DNA of 64,000 bases from Rhizobium laguerreae (GCF_002008165.1 NZ_MRDM01000014.1:620001-684000); one strand, 5' to 3'. Positions 52,819 through 62,616 are shown, counted from the stretch's first letter. The notes: a model not told the origin generated them from the sequence alone. A program made the numbers and translations.

Positions 52819-53355
52819 ATGGATGCAGCAGCAGCATCGGATACGTTGGGCATCAGGATCGAACCGATCGCTGCCGTCCATATCGACAGCTTTCATCGTA
52901 CGCTTGACGTGGTCGCGCGGGAGAAAAAATACCTGTCCATGCTGGAAGCAACGCCGCTGCCGCAGACGCGTGAGTTCGTGATGGGCATGATTGCAAAAGG
53001 CAATCCGCAATTCGTTGCCACCGCTGAAGGCGAGGTCGTCGGTTGGTGCGACATCAGCCGGCATTTCTTCCCGTCGCGCGCCCATCGCGGAAGGCTAGGA
53101 ATGGGAATTCTTCCCACCTATCGGGGCAAGGGTCTCGGACGACGGCTCATCGAGACGACATTGAGAGCCGCACAGAAAAGCGGTTTTGCCCGGATCGAAC
53201 TCGATGTTTATGAAGACAACGCCCGTGCTATCGCTCTCTACGAAAAGACGGGATTTGCCCGCGAAGGCATCGTCCGGCGTGCGGCGTGCATCGATGGCCG
53301 GTTCATCGATGCGATCAGCATGGCGCTTTTGTTCGATGAGCGCGGCTTCTCATAG
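52819..53355 (+). CDS. GNAT-family N-acetyltransferase
   Basis: 178 residues from ATG 52819 (GAAGGAG upstream). The GNAT motif A is LGMGILPTYRGKGLGRRLIE with the acetyl-CoA pyrophosphate loop (RGKGLGRR), and motif B includes ALYEKTGFAREG. It resembles the RimJ/RimL-like or PhnO-like small acetyltransferases; the substrate cannot be read. Monocistronic, divergent from the histidine kinase gene. Confidence 0.88.
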   Translation: MDAAAASDTLGIRIEPIAAVHIDSFHRTLDVVAREKKYLSMLEATPLPQTREFVMGMIAKGNPQFVATAEGEVVGWCDISRHFFPSRAHRGRLGMGILPTYRGKGLGRRLIETTLRAAQKSGFARIELDVYEDNARAIALYEKTGFAREGIVRRAACIDGRFIDAISMALLFDERGFS

Positions 53356-53525
53356 ATCCTGGTATCGCCGTCGATTTTTGGAAAGGCTCCAGCAAGCCGA
53401 CAGAGCCGAAGCGGCCGTCGCCGTCGGCAGCCGACGGCTGAGGACGCAATTTTGCTTGATCACTCCGGTCCAGCCGAATTTCCTTGTCCAATCCGTATAC
53501 GCACTGTGCATCCACACCATCAGTC

Positions 53526-56405
53526 CTATCCCAGATCGATGATCCTGAGCCGGTGTGCGACCGCCGCGGCGGCGCCCCGGCTGGGGACGGAAAGCTTGCT
53601 CAAAATGTTGGACACATGAACGCTCGCCGTTTTCGAGGAAATGAATAGGTTCTTCGCGATCTCCCGATTGCTCTGGCCAGCCGCGACTAGCCGGAGGACC
53701 TCGAATTCCCGATCTGTCAGGCCGAGGGGCGCCTTCGGCGCCCCCTCATCCTCTTCATCCCGCAAGTTAATACGAGCCTTTGCAGCGAGGGCTTCAATCT
53801 GGTTGCCCAAAAGGCGGGCGCCGATCGAATGAGCAAGCTTCGCGCCGCGCCTGAAATGGCGCACCCCACTCGTCCGCTTGCCGGCGCTCACCGCGGCGGC
53901 ACCTGCCTGCATAAGGGCGTACGCCTCCCGAAAGGGCTGGTTTAATCCAGCCCAGCTTTGGGCAACAGCAGCCCATCCATCGAGATCAGAAACCGTGGCG
54001 CGCGACATCTCAGCCAAAATCGCCAGCCTCTCGGTCTGCTCTACCATATTTCGGCATGGGACCTGAGCGGCAAGCTCGGCCAGTTCCAGAGCAACGTCTC
54101 TCTGGTTCGTATCGACGGCAAGGCGGATGGCGGAAGCCAGGAGCGGCCAAGAGGCGCTTCCTCGCTTCTCCAGATGCGCCAGAGCAGATCTCACCAAAAG
54201 CGCCGACTGATCCATGTCACCTGATAACGCTGAGCTTTCAATGTCAAATTTCAGAAGGTTGGCTGCCATACGGCTGGCAACTTGGGGCCCCGGCGGGAGA
54301 GCGCGCAACGATCTTGCCGCTGCAGCAATTCGATCCGCATCCCCTAATGCCAAGGCGATCTCGGCTTGGCATTCGAAGACGTGAACAAGCCCCAATGGCA
54401 GCGGATCCAGCGCCGCCATCCGTTCGCATGTCTCAGTGGCTTCGGAGACATGGCCCAAGACCAAGAAGGCGCGGCAAAGGGGCGAACCGACCAGTGCTCC
54501 TATATACCGTGCCTGCCCGAGTTCGACCGTCCGCGCAAAAATCGCCGGTCCGATCTCAATGATCTGACCATATTCTCCTGCATCGAGCAGGGCCTGCAGC
54601 AGTGCTGCGCCCGCAAGAATCTCGACTCGGCCTATGGACACCTGCTCCGCCCGCATTGCGACGGTCCGATGGGCATCGATGCGAGACACGTTCGGCGCCA
54701 TGTCCAGCGACGCCGCAATGATCAGGGCCTCGATACGGTATTCCTCATCGTCGAGCCCCCCCGCCAAATCCCTCAGTTCCTCGCCCAAGCACCTGGCGCG
54801 ATCGAACTCTCCCCGTAAAATCAGCGCACGGGAAAACTGCCCCAGGGCATCAGCGCGCAACCTTGTGGGACGGACCGCATGATCGAGCGCGCGCTCAAGG
54901 TCTGCGATCTCGCCTGGGAGAAGCGCGTGCTGACGCATTACCGCGCGCTGCAGAAGAAGCGCCGCCAATTGCTCGCCATCGCCGTCGGCATCCAGTGCGG
55001 CGAGCGCGCGTTCGACAAAGGCGAGCCCCTGCTCCGCCTCCGCTGCCCAGCAGGCGGCATCAGCAGCGAGTTCCAACACCTTGCAATAGTCCACGCCGAT
55101 CAATCCAGTCGCATCTTCGACCTCGGGCCACGCCGCTAACACGAGCTTCAGCATCTCCATCTGGTCTACATAGGCGAAAGTGGCAGCGGCTTCCGCCGCA
55201 GCATGCCAGGCCCATTTCAGGCAACGTTCTGCTTGGCCGGCGCCGTGCAGATGACGCGCGAGCGCTACGGAATGCCAAATCCGGTAGCTTGGAACCGGTC
55301 CGCGTTCGAGCACGTCGGCATAGAAGCGATGGATGGCCACCTTTTCGCCGGCGATCAGGTCGCCCCGCACAGCGTCCTGGATGAGTGCGTGGCGGAACGC
55401 ATATCCATCACGATCGGCCGCGACGACCCCCGCCGAAATCGCGGGGCGCAACAACTCTGCGAGTTCGAGGTCATGTTTGTTCGCCACGTTGCGAAGTAGC
55501 GAATGGGTAATATGCGGTCCGCCGAGCGCCATCACTTTCAACAACTTGGCCGTGGATGCCGGCAGGTCTCTCACGCCTCTCAGCAGGTAATCGTTGAGCG
55601 AGCCTGGAACATCTGTGCGCAAGCTTCCGCTCGCATCGATAAGTGCCTCGGTAAACAGCGGGATTCCGCAGCCCCGCAAATACACGCTGTTAATTGTAGC
55701 AGGCGTTGGCGGCGATCCGAGCAGGCCCTGGAGCTGCATGGCGATCTCCGCGCGGGTGAGGCGAGGAAGTTTCAGCACTTCAGAACCCTCGGAAAGAGAG
55801 AGGTCCACGATGGTTGTCCGCAATGCGTTGGGGCCGTTCGCCTCCTCGGGTCGATAGGTGACGATCAGCATGAGCCGAATTTTCTTCAGCCGCGTCGAAA
55901 GAAAGCGAAGCAAATCGCAGGTTCCCTGATCGGCCCAGTGGATGTCCTCGATGACCAGGACGAGCGGCATCTCTCGCGCCAATTCCTCGAACAACATTCG
56001 AAGTGTCTCGAACAGCCGTGACCTTGCGATGCCCGCATCAAATCGCTCGGAGGTTTCGCCGAGTTCGGGAAGAAGCCACGCCAGTTCTCGGGCACCCTCG
56101 CCGCTGACAAGCGATCCGACTGCGGACTGGCCGCGCAGGCGAACCAATTCATGCAGAAGAGCTGTAATAGGCGCGTAAGGTAAGGCCGATTCCTGGTGCT
56201 CAATGCACCCACCTTTTAGGATCAGGGCCCGGCCTGAGAGTCGATCGGCGAACTCGTCGACCAGCCGGCTTTTTCCGCCACCTGCTTCTGCCCCGAGAAG
56301 AATGCAACATTGCCGACCGCCAGAGACATCTCGGAAAGCGGTTTCCATGGAATTGAGTTCTGCGGCTCTGCCCGAAAACCGCGCCCTTTTACGGAAAGTC
56401 GACAC
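53526..56405 (-). CDS. Large ATPase/LuxR-type transcriptional regulator (LAL-like)
   Basis: 959 residues from GTG 56405, with GGAG six bases upstream. An N-terminal AAA-like ATPase has Walker A GAEAGGGKSRL (about 38-48) and Walker B LVLVIEDIHWAD (about 150-161). A long helical repeat region (about 380-860) and a LuxR HTH at about 895-955 (LTDREFEVLRLVAAGQSNRE, FISSKTASVHVSNILSKL) complete it. Such proteins bind ATP and an inducer, then activate transcription. The divergent GST-hydrolase pair at 56777 is a plausible target. Confidence 0.85.
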   Translation of the reverse strand: MSTFRKRARFSGRAAELNSMETAFRDVSGGRQCCILLGAEAGGGKSRLVDEFADRLSGRALILKGGCIEHQESALPYAPITALLHELVRLRGQSAVGSLVSGEGARELAWLLPELGETSERFDAGIARSRLFETLRMLFEELAREMPLVLVIEDIHWADQGTCDLLRFLSTRLKKIRLMLIVTYRPEEANGPNALRTTIVDLSLSEGSEVLKLPRLTRAEIAMQLQGLLGSPPTPATINSVYLRGCGIPLFTEALIDASGSLRTDVPGSLNDYLLRGVRDLPASTAKLLKVMALGGPHITHSLLRNVANKHDLELAELLRPAISAGVVAADRDGYAFRHALIQDAVRGDLIAGEKVAIHRFYADVLERGPVPSYRIWHSVALARHLHGAGQAERCLKWAWHAAAEAAATFAYVDQMEMLKLVLAAWPEVEDATGLIGVDYCKVLELAADAACWAAEAEQGLAFVERALAALDADGDGEQLAALLLQRAVMRQHALLPGEIADLERALDHAVRPTRLRADALGQFSRALILRGEFDRARCLGEELRDLAGGLDDEEYRIEALIIAASLDMAPNVSRIDAHRTVAMRAEQVSIGRVEILAGAALLQALLDAGEYGQIIEIGPAIFARTVELGQARYIGALVGSPLCRAFLVLGHVSEATETCERMAALDPLPLGLVHVFECQAEIALALGDADRIAAAARSLRALPPGPQVASRMAANLLKFDIESSALSGDMDQSALLVRSALAHLEKRGSASWPLLASAIRLAVDTNQRDVALELAELAAQVPCRNMVEQTERLAILAEMSRATVSDLDGWAAVAQSWAGLNQPFREAYALMQAGAAAVSAGKRTSGVRHFRRGAKLAHSIGARLLGNQIEALAAKARINLRDEEDEGAPKAPLGLTDREFEVLRLVAAGQSNREIAKNLFISSKTASVHVSNILSKLSVPSRGAAAAVAHRLRIIDLG

Positions 56406-56776
56406 AACATGCTCCGATACCTGGAATTCGAGATTGCAGAGATGAAGCCATAATCATCCCATCTGTACAACCGGCAGCACGCTGCCCGATCCCGACGGTT
56501 TGTAAACACCAGTAGGCCGACCTTCCAAAGGCAGAGGTGGGGTTGATGCAGAGCGCCACAGACTAGACTGCGCTCGGTCGGTCGACTGAATTTCTATGCC
56601 CCCAGACATGCATTTCAAACCATTCCTAATGAATATGCCCGATGCGGCACCCCCCACCTTAGCCACAGTATCCGGACATGAAGGGAACATTTATGCGTGG
56701 GCGATCGGGTAACCGCCCGACGCTGCCCACCTCTTCTTGGACAATGGACATACGAAACGAAGGAAGGAACGGTTGG
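56406..56776. other. 371-bp divergent intergenic region
   Basis: This lies between the LuxR-type regulator gene and the GST gene. No open frame with family resemblance and no repeat family member was recognised. It should contain both promoters and any operator of the regulator, but I could not single out a convincing site. Confidence 0.4.
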
Positions 56777-57358
56777 ATGAAACTTTACTCTGCGCCCGGA
56801 TTCTCCAGCTTGGCGGACCACATCGCCATGCTGGAGGCTGGAATTCAATTCGACCTGGTCAAGGTCGACCTGGAGACGAAGCAGATTGAAGGGGGCGGCC
56901 GATACATGGACATCAATCCGGCGGGCTATGTGCCCGCCCTTATGTTCGACGATGGTGAGGTGCTGACCGAAAATGTTGCCATCCTGGCTTGGATCGCCGA
57001 CCGCGCACCGGAGTTGGCACCGCAGGGTCATCTGGGCCGCTTCCGCCTGATCGAGATGCTGAGCTTTCTTGCAACCGAGATTCACAAGCGCTTTCCCACC
57101 TACCTATCGCTTCCGAAGGAAGCCAGGGAGCCGACGGGCCAGCAAATAGTGCACTGGTTCGGCTTCGTCGCCGGCCGACTTGAGCGGGGCTATCTGTTCG
57201 GAGAGACCTTCACGGTCGCTGATGCCTATCTTTTCCAACTCGCGTGGGGCGCAACTCAACTCGGATTCGCTCTGCCCGAGCCGTTAGGCGAATACATCGT
57301 ACGGATCGAACAACGGCCGGCGGTGCAAGCCGCGCTGCACCCCGAGGGCTTGGCATGA
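56777..57358 (+). CDS. Glutathione S-transferase
   Basis: 193 residues from ATG 56777, with AAGGAA upstream. The thioredoxin-like N-terminal domain has MKLYSAPGFSSLADHIAMLE, where Ser10/Ser11 could be the glutathione-activating residue; NPAGYVPAL supplies the cis-Pro-type turn and LTENVAILAWIADR the glutathione Ser/Glu site. The C-terminal helical domain follows. It overlaps the alpha/beta hydrolase gene by four bases, forming an operon. Confidence 0.86.
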   Translation: MKLYSAPGFSSLADHIAMLEAGIQFDLVKVDLETKQIEGGGRYMDINPAGYVPALMFDDGEVLTENVAILAWIADRAPELAPQGHLGRFRLIEMLSFLATEIHKRFPTYLSLPKEAREPTGQQIVHWFGFVAGRLERGYLFGETFTVADAYLFQLAWGATQLGFALPEPLGEYIVRIEQRPAVQAALHPEGLA

Positions 57359-58209
57359 GTGGGCTGATGATCCGCACTGACGGAGTCGAGCTCGCGACGC
57401 AGAGCTTCGGCGATCCGAACCAGCCGCCGTTACTTCTGATCATGGGCGGAATGGCGTCGATGCTGTGGTGGCCGGAGGAATTCTGCCGTCGGCTCGCCGA
57501 ACGCGGTCGTTTCGTGATCCGCTACGACCAGCGCGATTCCGGCCTTTCGACCAAATATCCGCCTGGTCGGCCCGGCTACACCTTCGAGGACGCCGTCGAT
57601 GACGTTTTCCGTGTGCTCGACGGCTACGGAATCGCGAACGCTCATATCGTCGGCTTTTCCCTCGGCGGCATGGTCGGGCAGGTGGCCGCACTGAAGAGGC
57701 CGGAACGCGTGCTTTCCCTAACGGCGATCAGTACCTCGCCGGTCGGTGTGGATAGATCCCATTTCCCTCCGAGCGGCGAGGCCTGGCTGGAACATATGGC
57801 CGTGGAGGCGGATTGGTCGGACCGGGCGGACGCGGTCGCGTACCTGGTCGAGGATTTGCGCCTGACCGCCGGAATGGCACATCCATTCGACGAAGCCGGA
57901 ACTCGAGCCTTCCTCGAACGCGACTTCGACCGCTCCGGAGGCTATCTGAGTGCCACCAACCACAGCGTCCTCTTTGAGATCGGCGAGACATGGCGAGGCC
58001 GGCTCGACGAGATGAAGGTGCCGCTTCTCGTCCTTCACGGCACCGCCGATCCGGTCTTTCCGCCGACGCACGGAGAGACACTCGCGCGGACTGTGACAGA
58101 TGCGAAGTTCGTGAAGATCGAAGGTGGCGGCCACGAACTTCACCCCGGAGATTGGGAAAAGATCATTTCCGCCATCGACGAACATGTCGTAAGAGCGATG
58201 TGCGTCTAG
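57355..58209 (+). CDS. Alpha/beta-fold hydrolase
   Basis: 284 residues from ATG 57355. The nucleophile elbow is GFSLGGM (Ser in GxSxG) near residue 104, the oxyanion region MGGMASMLWW precedes it, and the late HGTADPVFP (Asp) and GGGHELHP (His) complete the triad. It belongs to the broad epoxide/ester hydrolase group. Translationally coupled to the GST gene upstream, which suggests a common detoxification or degradative step. Confidence 0.9.
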   Translation: MSGLMIRTDGVELATQSFGDPNQPPLLLIMGGMASMLWWPEEFCRRLAERGRFVIRYDQRDSGLSTKYPPGRPGYTFEDAVDDVFRVLDGYGIANAHIVGFSLGGMVGQVAALKRPERVLSLTAISTSPVGVDRSHFPPSGEAWLEHMAVEADWSDRADAVAYLVEDLRLTAGMAHPFDEAGTRAFLERDFDRSGGYLSATNHSVLFEIGETWRGRLDEMKVPLLVLHGTADPVFPPTHGETLARTVTDAKFVKIEGGGHELHPGDWEKIISAIDEHVVRAMCV

Positions 58210-58264
58210 CAACAGAGACAAGCCATTGGGGATTGAAATAATGGGCCGTGCCTGGCCACTCCAC

Positions 58265-59233
58265 CTATCGGGCGAAAGCCTCGAACGGATTGTCGTGGGT
58301 CAGGCGCATCAGGGTCCCGTCGTCGATGCCCCGCCGTTTCAGCTCTGGCAGCAAGACCGTGGAAAGATGGGTGTAAGGCTTGGGTGTTCCGCCCATCGGC
58401 AGCGCCGGATCGAACCAGCCGCGGTCATGACTCAATAACAGGCGATCGCCGCAGCCCGCTTCCAGCGCCTTGATCACCAGCTCTGCCACCTCGTTGTCCT
58501 CGCCCCGGCCGACATGGTCATATTCGATCCAGGCGCCTCGCTCGGCGACGGCGACGTTATAGGCGAAGTCCGTTTCTTCCTGCGTATGGATCGAGATGAA
58601 CCTGTCGGCCCTGTAGCCCTCCGCCTCGATGACATCGAGCTGATCCATGACGACCCGTCCCCTGATCGTATGACTGCCGATAACGGCGTCTTTCTGCGCC
58701 GCGGCGCGCGAGGCTGCCCGCAGGATTTTCGTCTCGAGCGCCGTCATGCCGTCATCGCCGGCGCTGAGCTTGATCCAGCCCGCCTGGAAGCCGGTCTCGC
58801 CGATCTGCTCGGTCAGCTCGGCAAGCATCCACGCCTCCAGTTCCTTCTCGGAAGCATGGCGAACCCATTCGGAAATCCAGGGCTCGCGGTAATTGCCGGT
58901 GGGAACGACGATCGGAAAATCCGTCGCGAGCGACACGGCAAGATCGATATCCGCGCGGCGCCCGACGCCGCCCGTCGAGCATTCGACCAATGCCGTCACA
59001 CCGAGCTTCTTGATCCGTTCGATCTCAGGGGCCATCAGCCGAACGACGTCTTCGATCTCAGCTTCGGCATAACCGGGCTGGTCGGGCGTCCTAAGGTCGA
59101 CGAAGACATGCTCGTGCGGGAGGATCATCCCAAGTTCGGATTTGCTCTTAGGCCCGAGCGTCGTGCGCAGATATTTCAAAGTCTCTCCCCCTACCGTCGC
59201 ACCGGCTTGGCGTACAGCCCCCTCGACCGACAC
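58265..59233 (-). CDS. Phosphotriesterase-family amidohydrolase
   Basis: 322 residues. The metal site residues are visible: PHEHVFVD (HxH), the Lys in GWIKLSAGDDG (bridging carboxylated Lys), the His in IGSHTIRG and SIHTQEE, and the Asp in LLSHDRGWFD. This is a binuclear metal PTE/lactonase-like enzyme. The start is GTG 59233. Natural substrates of such proteins are often lactones or phosphate esters; this one cannot be assigned. No operon partner is evident. Confidence 0.87.
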   Translation of the reverse strand: MSVEGAVRQAGATVGGETLKYLRTTLGPKSKSELGMILPHEHVFVDLRTPDQPGYAEAEIEDVVRLMAPEIERIKKLGVTALVECSTGGVGRRADIDLAVSLATDFPIVVPTGNYREPWISEWVRHASEKELEAWMLAELTEQIGETGFQAGWIKLSAGDDGMTALETKILRAASRAAAQKDAVIGSHTIRGRVVMDQLDVIEAEGYRADRFISIHTQEETDFAYNVAVAERGAWIEYDHVGRGEDNEVAELVIKALEAGCGDRLLLSHDRGWFDPALPMGGTPKPYTHLSTVLLPELKRRGIDDGTLMRLTHDNPFEAFAR

Positions 59234-59402
59234 CGAAGCCTCGACACTGCCCGCGAAAGTAGATCGTCACGTGACGAAATCAATCGCTCACTCAGTTGAA
59301 ATTTCCACAACTTGACCCTTGGTGTCGACTTCCAACTTGGCGCCCGGATTGCTGGCGAGCTGAATGTCGCTGGGGAGAGATATGCCGCATCGGCCTCTTC
59401 GG

Positions 59403-60095
59403 CTACTTCCCCTTCCCCTCCTTGCCCTGCGCCGGCCGGCTGATCGCGCGGACCTTGCCGCTGGCGCCGCCGCCGCAGAAGAAGCAGTCGGCGCCGTCGG
59501 ATTCGAGGCCGGAGACGCCGGTGCCCTCGGGCATCTCCAGCCGCTCCAGCACCTCGCCGGTTTCGGGGTCGATGCGTCTGACGTCGCTGTCATCGCCCTC
59601 CCAGGTGCCGTGCCAGAGCTGGCCGTCGACCCAAGTGACGCCCGTCACGACGCGGTTGGATTCGATGGTGCGGAGGATCTTGCCCGTCTCCGGGTCGATC
59701 TGATGGATCCGGCGCCCCCGGTGCTGACCGACCCAGAGCGAGCCTTCGGCCCAGGCAAGGCCGGAATCGCCGCCATTGCCGGGCGCCGGGATGGTGGAAA
59801 GGATACGTCCGCTCTTCGGGTCGATCTTGTGAATGACATCCTCGGCGATCTGATAGAGGAACTCGCCGTCGAAAGCCGTTCCGGCATGGGACGCAACCTC
59901 GATCGAGCGCACCACCTCGCCGCTTGCGGGATCGAGCGCATTCAGCCTGTCGCCCGAGGCGAACCAGACGTGTTCACCATCGAAGGTGACGCCGTTGACG
60001 CGCTCGGCGCCGGGAAACGGTCCATATTCACGGATGATCGTCGCAGCCGATTTTTTCATCTCTTCCATCCTGTTCGCCCATAGGGCCATCTTCAT
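59403..60095 (-). CDS. Beta-propeller protein (glutaminyl cyclotransferase-like)
   Basis: 230 residues built of repeated propeller blades with DPASGEVVRSIE, DPKSGRILSTIPAPG, DPETGKILRTIESNR and DPETGEVLERLEMPEG, each following a WxxG or WV strand. No signal peptide. It belongs to the glutamine cyclotransferase/Vgb-like propeller group, but no catalytic motif can be confirmed. It lies 13 bases after the HTH/TPR regulator and is co-transcribed with it. The final 20 residues are Lys/Gly-rich. Confidence 0.75.
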   Translation of the reverse strand: MKMALWANRMEEMKKSAATIIREYGPFPGAERVNGVTFDGEHVWFASGDRLNALDPASGEVVRSIEVASHAGTAFDGEFLYQIAEDVIHKIDPKSGRILSTIPAPGNGGDSGLAWAEGSLWVGQHRGRRIHQIDPETGKILRTIESNRVVTGVTWVDGQLWHGTWEGDDSDVRRIDPETGEVLERLEMPEGTGVSGLESDGADCFFCGGGASGKVRAISRPAQGKEGKGK

Positions 60096-60108
60096 CAGTC
60101 AGGCCATA

Positions 60109-61329
60109 CTAGTCGCTTGGCAAAGGTCCCGGGAGTAACAAGATCGTCGGGAAACCGGGCAGCGGCGGGCTCATCCAGCGCCTTGCCCGCCCGCGCCCGA
60201 AGGATTGCACTTTGGCCTCCCCGGCAAGCGAATCCAGCGCCCGCTGCACGGTGCGCGGGCTGGCGCCGAGCGCGATCGCCAGCGCCGAGCTCGACCACGC
60301 CTCGCCATCAGCGAGAAAGGCGAGCACCGCCCCATGCTGGCCTTCGACCAGCGGCGCCAGCACGACGGTCTCGCCGGCTCGCCGCGGCGAAAGCGCAAAA
60401 CCGCGTTTCGTCGCCGAAACCTCGGCGAGCGCCCGCAGCTCGGCGCGCAGCCGGCCGATCTCGACGCGCAGCCGGGCACGATGCGATTCATCGGCATGTT
60501 TCCCGCGGAAGGCGCGCGCGACGAGCGTGCCCCTGGCCATATCCCCCGGCGAGGCTTCGGCGAGCGCTCGGGCGAGCGCGAAGAGCACCGGCCGCGTTGC
60601 CAGCGACACGGAAAGCTGATCGTCTCGCACGACATGGCGGCAGGCATCGACGACGAGCGCGCCCGAGCCGAGCAACTCTTCCACCTCCTCAAGCCGCAGC
60701 GGACTTTCCCGCCAGCGCGAGATCAACCGTGCCACGGGTGCGTTGAGTACGTCGGCGGCATTTTCTACCTCCGCCGTCAACACGGGCATACCGGCCTCGC
60801 GCGCCGCCTGCCTCGCCCGGTCAAGCGCCGCACGCGCCGCTTTCGTCTGCAGGCGCCGGATCGCGATACCCGCCACCACCAGCTCGTGGGCAGCCCTTGC
60901 CGCCGGCGGCAGCGGCGTCGGGTCGAGTGTTTCGAGTGCCCGCTCGGCCTCGTCGAGCCGGCCGATCAGCACCAGCCGGCGAAGCTCGACATTCCTGGCA
61001 TGGGCGGCATTGACCCTGTCGCCATGCGCTTCGAGCACCTTGCGCGCGCCCTCCAGCGCTTTGGGCGGCCAGGTGAGATCGCGCGAGACCAGCGCGATCT
61101 CGGCCTCGGCGACCACGCAGCGGGCGCGCGCCACCGCCTCCCGCGGACCGAAAGCACGCGCCGCACTCTTCAACAGCGCCTTGGCACGGACGAGATCGCC
61201 GAGCTGCGCCATCGCAATGCCGCGCAGCGCCAGCGCCGGCGCATCGTCGCGCAGCGCCACACGCTTCAGCGCGCCGAGCGCATCTCCCACTGCCAGCGCC
61301 CGCGCCGCTGCCGTGATCAGCGAGTCCAT
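60109..61329 (-). CDS. HTH-domain protein with helical-repeat N-terminal region
   Basis: 406 residues. Residues about 1-190 are all-helical, Ala/Arg-rich TPR-like repeats (ALALRGIAMAQLGDLVRAKA, DRVNAAHARNVELRRLVLIG). The middle is regulator-like, and residues about 340-395 form a winged-helix HTH (SSSALAIALGASPRTVQRAL, DSLAGEAKVQSFGRGRARRW). No sensor family is recognised. It heads an operon with the beta-propeller gene, so it may regulate that gene. Codon use is extremely GC-rich, like its neighbours. Confidence 0.65.
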   Translation of the reverse strand: MDSLITAAARALAVGDALGALKRVALRDDAPALALRGIAMAQLGDLVRAKALLKSAARAFGPREAVARARCVVAEAEIALVSRDLTWPPKALEGARKVLEAHGDRVNAAHARNVELRRLVLIGRLDEAERALETLDPTPLPPAARAAHELVVAGIAIRRLQTKAARAALDRARQAAREAGMPVLTAEVENAADVLNAPVARLISRWRESPLRLEEVEELLGSGALVVDACRHVVRDDQLSVSLATRPVLFALARALAEASPGDMARGTLVARAFRGKHADESHRARLRVEIGRLRAELRALAEVSATKRGFALSPRRAGETVVLAPLVEGQHGAVLAFLADGEAWSSSALAIALGASPRTVQRALDSLAGEAKVQSFGRGRARRWMSPPLPGFPTILLLPGPLPSD

Positions 61330-61448
61330 TCAAATCCCGTCACACTTGTCACTCCCACCATTTCCCCACCCGGCCTTAGATTTGTCGTCGACCGGCAAGC
61401 AAGCCTGCGCCGGATGCTACGACGAGAGACAGGCAAAGGAGAAGACCC

Positions 61449-62245
61449 ATGACGACAGAGCTGAACGCAACACGGCAGCAATGGCTGGCGGCTCGCCTCG
61501 ATTTGCTCGAAGAGGAGAAGGCGCTGACCCGGCAGAGCGACGCGCTGGCGAGCAAGCGCCAGCAATTGCCGCGTGTCAGGATCGACAAGCAATACCACTT
61601 CGACACCGACGCCGGCAGCATCTCGCTGAAAGACCTCTTCGGCGGGCGCTCGCAGCTTCTCGTCTATCACTTCATGTTCGGGCCGGATTATACCGCGGTA
61701 TGCCCCTCCTGCTCCTCGATCGCTGACGGTTTCAACGGCTTCTTCGTTACCTGGAGAACCACGACGTCGCCTTTTGGGCGGTCTCGCGGGCGCCGCTCGC
61801 AAAGCTCGAAGCGTTCAAGCAGCGGATGGACTGGAGCTTTCCCTGGGCCTCCTCCTTCGGCAGCGACTTCAACGGCGATTTCAGCGTCTGGTTCTCTGCC
61901 GAGCAGCAGCACCAGGGCGAGGTAGACTATAATTACCGCCGCGAACCGCCCGCTCCCGAACCGCTCCCAGGCAGGACTGTCCAGGAATGGCAGCCGCGCG
62001 ACAGCGAGGCCCCGATCACCCAGATCGCCGCCATGACCGGCACCGATGTCCCCACCTATACCCGCGACCGGCCGGGCGTCAGCGCCTTCGAACTTATCGA
62101 TGGCGCCGTCTACCACAGCTATTCCAGCTATGCGCGCGGGCTGGACGGGCTCTGGGGCATGTATCAATGGCTCGACCGCGCACCCAAGGGCCGCAACGAA
62201 ACCGGCATCTGGTGGCGCCACCACGACCGGTACGGCAAGGAGTGA
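61449..62245 (+). pseudogene. DUF899-family thioredoxin-like gene with a single-base deletion
   Basis: It starts MTTELNATRQQWLAARLDLL and reads in one frame to about 61748 (FMFGPDYTAVCPSCSSIADG, with its CPSC motif), then continues in another as AFKQRMDWSFPWASSFGSDF through TYTRDRPGVSAFELIDGAVY to WWRHHDRYGKE. Adding one base near 61750, expected for VHLENHDVAFW, joins them into about 265 residues. DUF899 proteins are thioredoxin-like and probably redox active. GAGAAG precedes the ATG. Confidence 0.82.
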
Positions 62246-62250
62246 CGCCG

Positions 62251-62598
62251 ATGCTGCTTTCAGCCCACACTCCCGAGCGAGGCGACGGCAACGCCGCTCT
62301 CAACGCCGCCGAATGGCTCTCGCTGGCCGCCGCAGCAGACGGATCAGTTGCTAAGCCGAGCAGTGGCATGGCGAGCCCGGGCCGCCGGATCGCCACCCAC
62401 GCCGCCGATTGGCTGTCGCTTGCCGCTGCCCCGACATTCGCGGTCATGGCGCTGCTGACGGCCACGACCGGCAGCGCCGACATGATCTGCACGACGACGC
62501 CGGATGCCTTCCCGATCGGCGGAATGGTGCCGATGTACCTGCTGATGAGCGGTTTCCACCTGGCGCCCTGGCTGCGGCTCGCCGGCTGGCGAGCCTGA
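62251..62598 (+). CDS. Small membrane protein downstream of the DUF899 gene
   Basis: 115 residues from ATG 62251, five bases after the DUF899 stop. The N-terminal half has a duplicated element, AAEWLSLAAAA and AADWLSLAAAP; the second half contains two hydrophobic segments (TFAVMALLTATTG and MVPMYLLMSGFHLAPWLRLA) separated by a short DMICTTTPDAFPIG loop with a single Cys. No family assigned. Co-transcription with the DUF899 gene suggests a membrane partner. Confidence 0.65.
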   Translation: MLLSAHTPERGDGNAALNAAEWLSLAAAADGSVAKPSSGMASPGRRIATHAADWLSLAAAPTFAVMALLTATTGSADMICTTTPDAFPIGGMVPMYLLMSGFHLAPWLRLAGWRA

Positions 62599-62616
62599 AT
62601 GGGCGGCGACCTCGCG

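Noticed and set aside
59288..59402. Short minus-strand frame reading SLPSDIQLASNPGAKLEVDT, resembling an AbrB/MazE antitoxin tail
   Set aside because: No upstream domain or start and the match is only about 30 residues; might be a relic but cannot be supported.
60117..60746. 209-codon plus-strand frame
   Set aside because: Arg/Ala-rich antisense of the HTH/TPR regulator.
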